64,000 nt of DNA from Rhodothermales bacterium (GTDB lineage: Bacteria; Bacteroidota; Rhodothermia; Rhodothermales; JANQRZ01). The translations under genes were made by a program, and so were the position numbers. The notes under the pieces were generated by a model. It was not told where the DNA came from. It did no database searches and saw only the letters and a program-made list of their open reading frames with translations. Shown piece after piece: positions 24,818 through 33,900 of the stretch; position 1 is the first letter of the stretch, and every line of letters begins with the position of its first letter. The stretch spans positions 1 through 64,000 of the forward strand of contig JBDUXZ010000023.1 in assembly GCA_039944855.1 (NCBI GenBank), read 5' to 3'.

Positions 24818-26149
24818 TCAGCCGGCGGGCCGTGTACGCCCGTCCGAGCCGCCGTTCGGCGACTCCGGCGCGACGATCAGCGGCGCCGTTCGCGTCCCCG
24901 CATCTTCCATCAACTTCAGCGTCATTTCCTCCCGGTACGTCGTGTAAAACGTCACGAGCAGCGCCGTAAGCGGTACCGCGATGAGGAGGCCGAAGAACCC
25001 CATCGTCGCGCCGAAGACGAGGAGCGAGAGGATCACGAGGACGGGGTGGAGCCCGACCTGGTGGCTCAGGATGTTCGGCGAGAGGATCGTCGCCTCTAGG
25101 ATCTGCTGCCCGAAGAGGACGAGGACCACGACGAGGGCGTCGATCGGCGTCCCGAAGATGAGGGCCACGACGACGCCGAGCACGTTCGTCAGGATGATCC
25201 CCACGTTCGGGATCATATTCAACAGGCCGGCGACGAGCCCGATGAGGAGCGGGAACGGGGCGCCGAAGAGGGCGAGGAAGAGCGACACGTTGAACGCCGC
25301 GATCGCCGAGATCACGAACTGCCCGCGGAGGTACGAGCCGACGATGTGGCCGATCCGCGTGAGGTAGTCCCGGTCGCCGCGCACCTTCGGGAAGAGCCCG
25401 ATCAGGTTGCGTTCGATCGTCGGGAAGTCGCGGAGCGTGTAGAAGAGGAGGACGGGGACGAGCGTCACGGTTGTGACGAGGGCAATGATGGAGGAGACGC
25501 TCTGCGTGAGGGTCTGGAGCATCACCGGGATCTGGGCCACGAGACCGCCGACCTGCTCCGGCAGGATCGACGTGAGCTTCGCTTCGAGCTCGGCCCGCTC
25601 GACGAGCCCCGACGTCTCGAGGTACGCCACGAGCGAGCTGTCGAGGATCCAGTTCACCACGTTCGAGAGGTTCGAGAGCAGCCCCGCGGCCAGCACCTCC
25701 ACCTTCCCGATCACGTTCGGCACGAGGATGACGGCGGCCGCGACGAGCGCGCCGACGGCGACGAGCGTCAGCGCCAGCGATGGCGCCCAGCGCGGGACGT
25801 TCCAGCGGCGCTTCGCCGCGCTCACGGCCGGGTCGAGGAGGTACGCCAGCAGGTACACCACGGCGAACGGGAGGAGCACGCTACCCATCACCGAAACGAG
25901 CCACACGAGCAGCAGCAGTCCGCCCGCGAGAAGCATCGACTGCACGACGCGGTGCTCGCGCAGCGGCCACACGAGGACGCCGCCCGCCGCCGCGAGCAGG
26001 AGTGGGCTCAGCACCGCGCGCAGCTCGACGGCGAGGAGGAAGAGGGCGACGAGCCCGCCCAGCACAAGCAGGCCCTGGAAGACGACCACCCGCGAGAGCG
26101 AGAACCGCTCGCGCTGCTCCTCGTCGGCAGGGGGAAGGGGAGAGGACAT
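24818..26149 (-). CDS. AI-2E family transporter (PerM/TqsA-like)
   Basis: A 443-residue polytopic protein with about eight helices and the family arrangement: two N-terminal hairpins, a long periplasmic-type central region (~170-245, GLLSNLSNVVNWIL...), and the conserved C-terminal block PNVGIILTNVLG...GTPIDALVVVLVLFGQQILEATILSPNI. Family members were named for AI-2 export (TqsA) but many act on other solutes or ions. It is last in the minus-strand run mlaE-mlaF-mlaD and 51 nt after mlaD, so it may be co-expressed with the lipid-transport genes. Confidence 0.9.
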   Translation of the reverse strand: MSSPLPPADEEQRERFSLSRVVVFQGLLVLGGLVALFLLAVELRAVLSPLLLAAAGGVLVWPLREHRVVQSMLLAGGLLLLVWLVSVMGSVLLPFAVVYLLAYLLDPAVSAAKRRWNVPRWAPSLALTLVAVGALVAAAVILVPNVIGKVEVLAAGLLSNLSNVVNWILDSSLVAYLETSGLVERAELEAKLTSILPEQVGGLVAQIPVMLQTLTQSVSSIIALVTTVTLVPVLLFYTLRDFPTIERNLIGLFPKVRGDRDYLTRIGHIVGSYLRGQFVISAIAAFNVSLFLALFGAPFPLLIGLVAGLLNMIPNVGIILTNVLGVVVALIFGTPIDALVVVLVLFGQQILEATILSPNILSHQVGLHPVLVILSLLVFGATMGFFGLLIAVPLTALLVTFYTTYREEMTLKLMEDAGTRTAPLIVAPESPNGGSDGRTRPAG

Positions 26150-26200
26150 GGGGCGGGAGGGGTGCGGGGGACGTGGCCCGCGCCCGGCAGTCAGCGGCCG

Positions 26201-27328
26201 CTACTGGTCGCCGGAGGGAGCCGGGTCACGGAGGCCCAACGTGCCGGCCTCGTCGTCCGCGTCCGCGTCGAGATTCACGTCGGGCACGGGCGCGTCGGCG
26301 GGGACGACGACGCCTTCCTCTTCGGCGAGGCGCTGCTGCCACTCGTAGAGCTCGCGCTCGCGCTGTTCGAGGGCCTGGTACGTCTCTTGGAGCGCTTGCT
26401 CGCGGATCTCGAACGGGGCCTTCTCGCGGTAGCCGCGCCGCTCGTAGTACCCCTTGAAGAACCAGTTCTCCTTGAGCGCCTCCATGTTCTCGGCGAGCCT
26501 GAACATGGCGAGCGTGCCCCAGTTGGCCGCGTCTTCCATCCGGTCCGTCACCGTCTCCACGTCGTCAGCGGCGGCGCTGAAGGCGGCCGTCGCGTCGAGC
26601 GCGTTCTGGTAGAGGTCGTCGTCGTTGAGGATGCGGGCGAGGGAGCCATCGCCGGTGTTGATCTTCTGGATCATCTCGTTGATCCCTCCCGACGCGTCGG
26701 CCGCGATGCCGACGAGGGCGTCGGCCTGCTGCGTGAGGCTGCGGAGGGCGACGCGGGTCTCCTGCGTCGTCAGCACGGTCTCCTCGTAGAGCCGGTCGTC
26801 GTAGAGGAACGCACCGAGCGTGCCCTCGCCGCTGCGGATGTCGCCCATGATGCCGGTGAACGCAACGGTTACCGAGTCGAAGCGCGCGACGGACTCAAAC
26901 ATCCGGTCCGTCACTTCGGTGAAGTTGAAGGGGTCCACGCCGCTGATCGTCCCGCCCTCGGCGACGATGGGCTCCGTGTCGCTCCCCCCGGCCAGCACCA
27001 CCATCATGTTGCCGACGAGGCCCTGCGTCTGGATCAGCGCGCGGCTGTCTTGGCGGACGAGCTTCCGCGCCTCCTCCCGGATCGCCATGCCGACGGTGAT
27101 CGGCGCGCCGGGCACCTCGGGCAGCGCGATGTACTCGACGCGGCCGACGCCGATGCCCTGATACTGCACGGGGGCGCCGGGCAGGAGGCCGCCGGCGTCG
27201 TAGAACTCCGCCTTCACGCGGAACGTGTCGGAGAGGAGGAACGTGCGGTTGGCGAGGACGAAGAGCGCCAGCATGAACGCGACGACGCCGCCGAGGACGA
27301 TGAGGCCGAGCCGGGCTTGACGGGACAT
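26201..27328 (-). CDS. mlaD: MlaD/MCE-family lipid-transport substrate-binding protein
   Basis: The 375-residue protein has an N-terminal membrane anchor (about 8-28) and one MCE domain (~37-115, containing GLLPGAPVQYQGIGVGRVEYIAL). A long helical region follows (~170-345), ending in an Asp-rich tail. MCE proteins form hexameric rings that bind phospholipids in the periplasm and pass them between membranes through an MlaFE-type ABC transporter. The upstream genes encode exactly that permease and ATPase. The direction of transport is not decided by sequence. An 87-nt heptamer-type repeat region separates it from mlaF. Confidence 0.9.
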   Translation of the reverse strand: MSRQARLGLIVLGGVVAFMLALFVLANRTFLLSDTFRVKAEFYDAGGLLPGAPVQYQGIGVGRVEYIALPEVPGAPITVGMAIREEARKLVRQDSRALIQTQGLVGNMMVVLAGGSDTEPIVAEGGTISGVDPFNFTEVTDRMFESVARFDSVTVAFTGIMGDIRSGEGTLGAFLYDDRLYEETVLTTQETRVALRSLTQQADALVGIAADASGGINEMIQKINTGDGSLARILNDDDLYQNALDATAAFSAAADDVETVTDRMEDAANWGTLAMFRLAENMEALKENWFFKGYYERRGYREKAPFEIREQALQETYQALEQRERELYEWQQRLAEEEGVVVPADAPVPDVNLDADADDEAGTLGLRDPAPSGDQ

Positions 27329-27401
27329 GGGGGATACCGGTTGCGTGGGGCTGAGGGAGTATAGCTAACTACGGCGGTGAGTCGGTAGTATCCGGCGAGC
27401 C

Positions 27402-27484
27402 GGAACGACGAGTTTCGAGCTACGAACGACGAATGGGTACTCGTCGAAAACTCGTCACTCGTCGGTCGAAACTCGTCGCTCGCG
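27402..27484 (-). repeat. intercistronic heptamer-type inverted repeat C
   Basis: It begins one base after the mlaF stop. The arms contain repeated GACGAGT/TTCGACC heptamers. The outer 14 bases ACGACGAGTTTCGA (27405-27418) are complementary to 27466-27479 (imperfect at the ends), and further copies of GACGAGT lie between. Confidence 0.8.
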
Positions 27485-28336
27485 TCACGTGCCGTATTCC
27501 TCGGTGCCGTAGAAGAACTCCTCGAGGATGGGGTCTTTCGTCTCGCGGATCTCGTCGAGCGAGCCGCTCGCGATGAAGCGGCCCTGGTAGAGGAAGTGGG
27601 CCTCGTCGGTGATGATGCTCGCGGCGAGGAGGTCGTGCGTGATGGCGACGGACGAGATCCCGCGCTCGTCGCGCAGCCGCACGATGAGGTCGGAGACGAC
27701 GCGGACGCTGACGGGGTCGAGCCCGGTCGTGGGCTCGTCGTAGAGGATGATCTCGGGCTCGAGGATGACGGCGCGGGCGAGGCCGATCCGCTTCTTCTGC
27801 CCGCCGGAGAGCTCGGCCGGGAACTGCTTCAGCGTCTGCGAGAGGTTCACGTCCTCCACGGCCCGCTCGATGCGGTCCTGCTTCTCGCCCTTCGAGAGCG
27901 TCGTGTGGCGGTCGAGGTAGAACCGCATGTTCTCCTCCACCGTCATCGAGTCGAAGAGGGCGCCGCCCTGGAAGAGGTAGCCGATCGAGAGGCGGACGCG
28001 GTCGAGCGCGTTGCCGTCGAGGAGGTCCACGCGCTGGCCCTTCACCCACACCTCGCCCTGGTCCGGACTGAGGAGGCCGACGATGTGGCGGATGAGCACG
28101 CTCTTGCCCGAGCCCGAGCCGCCGAGCACGACGGCGCTCGTCCCCTTCTTCACCGAGAGCGAGACGCCGCGCAGCACGTGGTTCTCGCCGAACGTTTTGT
28201 GGACGTTCCGCATCTGCACGATGACGTCGTCCGGCGGCGGCGGCGAGCCCCCGGTGACGGGCGCGGCGTCGGAGCCGTCGACCGGGGCGGTCTCGGGCAT
28301 CGCGTCGGGGCCGGAGGTCTTAAAGGCGTCGAACAT
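27485..28336 (-). CDS. mlaF: MlaF-type ABC transporter ATPase
   Basis: The 283-residue ATPase energises the MlaE/MlaD lipid transporter at the inner membrane. Walker A GGSGSGKS is at 72-79, the signature LSGGQKKRIGLARAV near 168, Walker B IILYDEPTTGLDP near 190, and the switch histidine in AITHD near 222. The first ~38 residues (Pro/Asp-rich) are an extension not needed for the fold. The stop is followed directly by repeat C; upstream lies mlaE with a palindromic repeat in the spacer. Confidence 0.93.
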   Translation of the reverse strand: MFDAFKTSGPDAMPETAPVDGSDAAPVTGGSPPPPDDVIVQMRNVHKTFGENHVLRGVSLSVKKGTSAVVLGGSGSGKSVLIRHIVGLLSPDQGEVWVKGQRVDLLDGNALDRVRLSIGYLFQGGALFDSMTVEENMRFYLDRHTTLSKGEKQDRIERAVEDVNLSQTLKQFPAELSGGQKKRIGLARAVILEPEIILYDEPTTGLDPVSVRVVSDLIVRLRDERGISSVAITHDLLAASIITDEAHFLYQGRFIASGSLDEIRETKDPILEEFFYGTEEYGT

Positions 28337-28364
28337 GGGGGACTGGGACGTCGGGGAATCGGAG

Positions 28365-28393
28365 GTAGAGACGCCGCGCCGGGGCGTCTCTAC
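28365..28393. repeat. dispersed palindromic repeat in the mlaE-mlaF spacer
   Basis: The 29-bp element GTAGAGACGCC-GCGCCGG-GGCGTCTCTAC has perfect 11-bp arms. It belongs to the same family as 7419-7443 and 8894-8922. Confidence 0.85.
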
Positions 28394-28417
28394 GGGATGG
28401 CGCGGGGCCGAGGGTCG

Positions 28418-29347
28418 CTACCCGCCGGACACGTCGCCGAAGACGAAGAGCGAGATCCGCACGACGACGACGTCGGCGATGAGGATGAGGAGAGACGAGA
28501 GCACGACGGCCTGCATCGCCGCCTGCCCCACCTCGCGTGTGCCGCCGCGCACGGTGTAGCCGAGGTAGCACGCCACGATGCCGACGATGAACCCGAAGAT
28601 GCTCGTCTTCATCGTGTCCACGATCACGTCCACGAAGCGCATCGACGAGAACGCCGTGTCGATGAACACGCGCCAGTCCATGCCCGAGGCGAGGTTGGAC
28701 TCGAGGAACCCGCCCGAGAGCGCGATCACGTCCACGAGGATCGTCATGAGCGGGAACATGATGACGCAGGCGAGCACGCGCGTCACGACGAGGTAGTGGA
28801 ACGGCTTGAGCGCGGCGGCCTCCATCGCGTCGATCTGCTCGGTGACCTTCATCGAGCCGATCTCGGCGGCGAAGCCGGCCCCGAGCCGGCCGGCGAGCAC
28901 GAGGCCCGTGATGACGGGGCCGATCTCTTTGAACACGCTGAGCGCGAGCATGCTCGGCAGGAACGCCTCGGCGCCGAAGCGCGCGAGCGTGCCTCGGCTC
29001 TGCATCGCGAGCACGATGCCGATCGCGAGGCCGCAGACGCTGACGAGCAGGAAGCTCTTGCTCCCCACCTCGTCCATCTGGTTCAGCAGCTCCTTGAACT
29101 CGAACGGGCGCCGCCAGAACCGCTTGAAGAACTGGCCGATGAAGGTGAAGAGCCGGCCGGCCTCGTCGAGGAAGCCGTAGAGCACGCTCTGCGAGTGGCG
29201 GATGCGCTCGATCGTCCGCTCGGTGAAGCTCTTCTCGCGGAGGATCTTCTCGTTCGCGCGCGCCTTCCGCGCCTGCCGCGTCCGCTCGGCGAACGAGGTG
29301 TCCGGGGCGGACCGGGACTCTGGATCGGTAACGCGGGAGGGCTCCAT
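28418..29347 (-). CDS. mlaE: MlaE-type ABC transporter permease
   Basis: Permease of the lipid-transport complex, 309 residues from ATG 29347. It has five or six hydrophobic segments in the C-terminal 260 residues, plus the family blocks GLVLAGRLGAGFAAEIGSMKVTEQIDAMEAAA and LNQMDEVG. The N-terminal ~50 residues are charged and may be cytosolic. The frame runs to 29470, but the extra part is Arg/Pro-rich without family similarity. It is the first gene of the set mlaE-mlaF-mlaD-permease. The region upstream is AT-rich and shared with the divergent lipoprotein gene. Confidence 0.9.
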   Translation of the reverse strand: MEPSRVTDPESRSAPDTSFAERTRQARKARANEKILREKSFTERTIERIRHSQSVLYGFLDEAGRLFTFIGQFFKRFWRRPFEFKELLNQMDEVGSKSFLLVSVCGLAIGIVLAMQSRGTLARFGAEAFLPSMLALSVFKEIGPVITGLVLAGRLGAGFAAEIGSMKVTEQIDAMEAAALKPFHYLVVTRVLACVIMFPLMTILVDVIALSGGFLESNLASGMDWRVFIDTAFSSMRFVDVIVDTMKTSIFGFIVGIVACYLGYTVRGGTREVGQAAMQAVVLSSLLILIADVVVVRISLFVFGDVSGG

Positions 29348-29496
29348 GCGGGCGGCGGCGAGGAAGACGGGCGGCGGGTCAGACGGCGGTCCCGTAAGGT
29401 AGGCGCGGACGGGGGTGAAAAGAACGGGGCGCGGCCGGTTCCGACAGGCCCTGAAGCGACTTCGCGGCATGAAATCGAAGCCGGGTGTCTATTTAT

Positions 29497-29529
29497 TTGT
29501 CGCTTACAATGCTCATTTTTATAAGTTTG
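29497..29529 (+). promoter_or_regulatory. candidate Bacteroidota-type promoter
   Basis: TTG at 29497-29499 and TAAGTTTG at 29522-29529 are 22 bp apart. This fits the Bacteroidetes primary-sigma consensus (TTG, 17-23 bp, TAnnTTTG). The patch is AT-rich in a GC-rich genome and lies 66 bp before the beta-propeller lipoprotein start. Confidence 0.45.
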
Positions 29530-29594
29530 GGAGGGCGCCTCCTGGTTGGGCGACCTCCTCTCCTCCAACATAGCTCCCCGCGAGGGCAACGATA

Positions 29595-30788
29595 ATGGCA
29601 CACTTCATCGGACGTTTTGGTCTCCTCCTCCTCTTGGTTACGACGTTCATCGCCCTGCCCGGCTGCGACTCGGACGACCCCGAGGACGAGCCGCTCGGGG
29701 CCGTGTTCACGATGACGAACGCGGCGGCCGGCAACGAGGTGGTCGCCTTTCGGCGGGCGCTAGACGGCGGGCTAACCCGCATCGGCGCCGTCTCAGCGGG
29801 CGGGCTCGGCGGCGACCTGCCGACCATGCTGCCGGTGGATCCACTCGAATCGCAGGACGCGCTGATCCTGAGCGCGGACAACCAGTTCCTCTTCGCCGTC
29901 AACGCGGGGAGTGATACGGTCGCTTCGTTCCGGGTGCAGGACGACGGTTCGGTCGTGCTCATCGGGACCGTACCGTCCGGGGGCGGCTTCCCCGTGAGCC
30001 TCGCCGCGAACGGCGACCTCCTCTACGTCCTCAACGTCGCCGGGCAGGGGAACATCAGCGGCTTCCGCGTCGCCGCCGACGGCGCGCTGACCCCGCTCCC
30101 CAACTCGACGCGCCCGCTCAGCGGCACGCCCACGCCGCCCCCCCTCAACGGCTTCGTGGCGCCCGGCAACCTCTCCTTCAGCCCGGACGGCCGGCACCTC
30201 GTCGTGACGGAGAAGGCGACCGACCTCATCGACGTGTACGTGGTGGGGAGCGACGGCACGCCGAGCGCGCCCATCGTCCAGGCGTCGGCCGGGCCGACGC
30301 CCTTCGGCGGCGAGTTCGACAGCGGCGGGTTCTTCATCGTCTCTGAGGCGAACGCGATGAACCCGCTCATGCCCGTCCCCGGCGGCTCCTCTGTCACGTC
30401 GTACTCCATCGCCGCCGACGGCACCCTTAGCGCCGTCACCGCTGCCGCGCCAACGCTCGGCACCGCCGCGTGCTGGATCGAGGTCTCCGACGACAACCGC
30501 TACGTCTACACGACGAACACGCTCTCCGACACCATCACCGGATTCCGGCTCGGCGCCGACGGCACGCTCACCGCGCTCGACCCGGCGGACGGGGTGACGG
30601 CGCAACTCGGTGCGATGAGCTTCCCGCTCGACATGGCCTTCGCCGGGGAGTACATGTACGTCCTCGCGGCGGGCGGCGGCGCGGTCAACGGGTTCCGCGT
30701 CGGGGACGACGGGAGCCTGACGGCGATCCCGGGTGCCACGGTCGGCGGGCTCCCCGGCCCGACGGTCGAAGGGCTCGCGGCCTTCTGA
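29595..30788 (+). CDS. beta-propeller lipoprotein (lactonase/YncE-like)
   Basis: A 397-residue protein with a lipoprotein signal: hydrophobic stretch and lipobox FIALPGC with Cys24, followed by acidic residues. The mature part contains about seven repeats of the form D-x-x-F-L-F-A-V-N-x-G-S-D-T-V-x-x-F-R-V, typical of seven-bladed propellers of the 6-phosphogluconolactonase (YbhE)/YncE type. The lipoprotein anchor argues against a cytosolic lactonase. An envelope binding or scaffold role is more likely but unproven. It has its own promoter candidate and is divergent from mlaE. Confidence 0.85.
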   Translation: MAHFIGRFGLLLLLVTTFIALPGCDSDDPEDEPLGAVFTMTNAAAGNEVVAFRRALDGGLTRIGAVSAGGLGGDLPTMLPVDPLESQDALILSADNQFLFAVNAGSDTVASFRVQDDGSVVLIGTVPSGGGFPVSLAANGDLLYVLNVAGQGNISGFRVAADGALTPLPNSTRPLSGTPTPPPLNGFVAPGNLSFSPDGRHLVVTEKATDLIDVYVVGSDGTPSAPIVQASAGPTPFGGEFDSGGFFIVSEANAMNPLMPVPGGSSVTSYSIAADGTLSAVTAAAPTLGTAACWIEVSDDNRYVYTTNTLSDTITGFRLGADGTLTALDPADGVTAQLGAMSFPLDMAFAGEYMYVLAAGGGAVNGFRVGDDGSLTAIPGATVGGLPGPTVEGLAAF

Positions 30789-30923
30789 GCTGGCCTGCGG
30801 CGGACCCCCTGCCGCTCTCGCGGTCACCCGCAAGGCTCGTTCCCGGCTTCGCGCGGCTGTCCCCCTCGTCGAGGGGGACAGCTTTGCGAAGTGCCCGGAG
30901 GGACGAGCAAGGCTGGGGGTACG

Positions 30924-33900
30924 TCAGTACGAGAGCTCGATCTGCGCCGCGCCGCCCGTGCCGCCGGTGTTGCGGCGCTCCAGCCGGAGCAGCAGCCAGT
31001 TCAGGAGCTGGTACTCGATCGTCACCTCGGGAATCCGCCCGTCCTGCTCCTCCCGGCGGCCCCGGCCCTCGACGACGACCTGGCTCACGGAGGCGAACGT
31101 CCGGCTCGTGACGTAGCTGCCGAACGTGACGACGATGGCCTCGTCCGGCCGCTGCGTCACCTCGACGACGTCGAGCCCGAGGGAGTTCGCCGCGAGGCCC
31201 TCGACGATCGAGGCGAGCTGGCTGACGGCGAGGTTCGAGGCCCCGGCCCCGCCCTGAAACGCTGTCCCGGCGGGACGTCCGGTGGCGATGTACGAGATGA
31301 TGTCGGTGTTCTCCATCGCCGGGTCCGCCGAGAGCGTGAGTTCGAGGCCGTCCTCGGCCTGCTCGCCCTCGGCTCCAAGCCGGCCGGCGAAGGTGAGGAA
31401 GATTGTGGCCTCATCTTCTGGCCCCTGGCGCGCCGGGACGCGGAACGCCGCCTCGATGTCGATCATCGTCTCGGAGACCGGCCCGTTGAAGGTGAGCAGG
31501 CCGCGCGTGATGTCGAAGTTGCGGCCGTAGAGCTCGACTTTCCCGCGGACGACTTCGATGGAGCGGAAGAGCTGGTTCTCGCCGCCGGGCGCCTTCTCGA
31601 CGAGGAGCGTCCCGACGAACTCGATGTCGAAGACCGGATTCGTCCGGCTCCGCAGCCACACGTTCCGGTTGATGTTGATGTCGAGGTCGAGCGCGAGGTT
31701 CTGCACGAAGACGGAGCGCGCCGTGTCGGCCTCGGTGATGCGGGTGCCGAACGTGGCCTCGATCCGCTGGATCTGCGCGTCCGTCAGCTCCACCTCGGCG
31801 ATGTCGGGTCCGGTGAGCTCTTCGGTGAGGTAGATGTCGCCGGAGTCGAGCGTGAGCGCGCCGACGAGGCGGGGGAACTCCGTGGTGCCCGTGAAGAGGA
31901 GCGGGCCCTCGCGCGTGGTCAGCCGGAGCTCCTGGTAGGTCGGCGTCTCGATGACGTTGAAGTCGTCCATCTCGAGCGCGATCGCGAGCTCGCCGAGGGA
32001 GAGCTTCGGGAGGGTGATCGTGCCTTCGGCGAAGAGGCGGCCGTTGCCGCCGGTGCCCGCGCTCGCCTCGCGGATGCGGACGGTGTTGCCCTCGAACGTG
32101 AGGGGGATCCTGACGTCCTGGATCGTCCGGCCGAGCGTGAGGACGCCGAGGCGGCCGTCGGCGAGGAGGGCGTCGCCGCTGAGCTGGGGGTCGGACTGCG
32201 TGCCGGTGATGGCGAGGTCGATGTCGAGCGCGCCGCCGACCTCGGTGAACGTCTCCGGCGGGAGGAACGGCTCGGCCCACGCGACGGGGAACGAGTCCGC
32301 GCGGACGACGAAGTCGACGTCGGCCGAGGGCGCGGCCTCGCTGACGGGCCCGCCGAGGGAGAAGTCGAGGGGGAGGAAGCCCTCGGCGCGGAGCTCGCGG
32401 CCAGAGACGTGCGTGAGCAGGGCGTCGAGCGTGAGCCGGAAGTTGGCGTAGTCGAGGTCGAGGTCGAGCGCGCCGACGGTCTCGCCGCCGGCGACGAGGC
32501 TGTCCACGCGGAGCGTTCCGTCGATCACGGGCGAGGCGGCAGGGCCACTCAGCACGAGCGTCGTCGAGAGCACGCCGCCGACGCCGTCGTAGCCGACGAG
32601 GTCGGTGACGACATCAATCTCGAACTGCTCGACGGTGAGCACGAGGTTCTGCTCGCCGTCGAGGTCGACGACGCCGTCGACGGCGATCTGCTGGTCGCCG
32701 GAGTAGAGGAGGAGGTTGCGGAAACGGTACTGCTGGCCGTACGAGATCGTCGACTCCTGCAGCAGCTCCCACCGCTCGCCGTCCACGCGGAAGGAGAGCG
32801 CTTCGAGTGTGACCGTCTGCTGCTCGGGGTTGAGGTCGGTGCGGAGGCGGAAGTTGAGGTCGCGCCGCTGGTCCACGCCGATCTCGCCCGAGGCGGCGAG
32901 GTTCTCGCCGTCGTAGGTGAGGTCGATGTCGCCGCCGTCGATCCGGATCGACGGCAGGGCGAGGAAGCCGAACTCGACGCGGGCCGTGCCGATGAAGCCG
33001 AGGCCGAACGCCGTCGAGTCGGCCGCCGTCGAATCCACCCCGACGGCGACCGGCGTGGCGTCGGCGAGGCCGCCGACGTACTCACCGTTGAGGCGGGCGT
33101 CGAGCGTGGAGATGCGGACGTCGCCGTAGGCGAACTGCTGCGCCGAGGCCTGCACGTCGAGGCGGAGCGGCCGGCCGGGCTCGCCGCTGACGCTTCCGAC
33201 GAGCCGGCCCTCTTCGAGCGTGAGCGGCTGCGCGAGGAAGGGGTTCAGCGGGGCCGTGTCTTTCACCGTGGCGTCGAACGTGAGCTGGGTCCGCTGCGTC
33301 TGCTGCGCGTCGAAGAGGGCGATCTGCCCCTCGCCCGTGGCGTCGGCGAACGACGAGCGGAGTTCGAGCCCGTCGAGGCGCAGCACGGACTCGGCGAGGG
33401 CGAACTCGGTGCGGAGCGTGTCCACGGTCGCGCCGACGAGCTGGCTGTCGCCGCCGCGGAGCGAGCCCGAAAGCGTCATCGTCGCAGGGTCGAACCCCTC
33501 GCCCTTCACGTCGAAGGCGAGGTTGACGGAGGTCGCCTCGGCCTGGTCGTCGCCGAAGAGCGCGGCCACGTCGAGGCTGTCGAGCGTGCCGGCCGTGTTG
33601 TAGGTCGGGCGCTCGTCGAAGGGGCGGCCGGAGAACGTGAACGCCGCCGCGCCCTGCTCGAAGTCGAGGTCGGCCGAGGCCTCGGCGTAGCCCCGCGCGA
33701 GGTCGAACTCGACCGTCCCGGCGTCGAGGCGCGCGCCGTTGATGCGCGACGGGAGGAGGATGACGCGGCCCGTGATGTCCGACAGCTGCGGGTCGAAGCC
33801 GTCAGCGTCGAGCTCGAGCCGGCCGTTGAGGTCGGTCTGGAGGGCGGGGTTGTCGAGCACGAGCGCGAGGTTGACGCCGCGGAACGTGCCCTCGCTGAGC

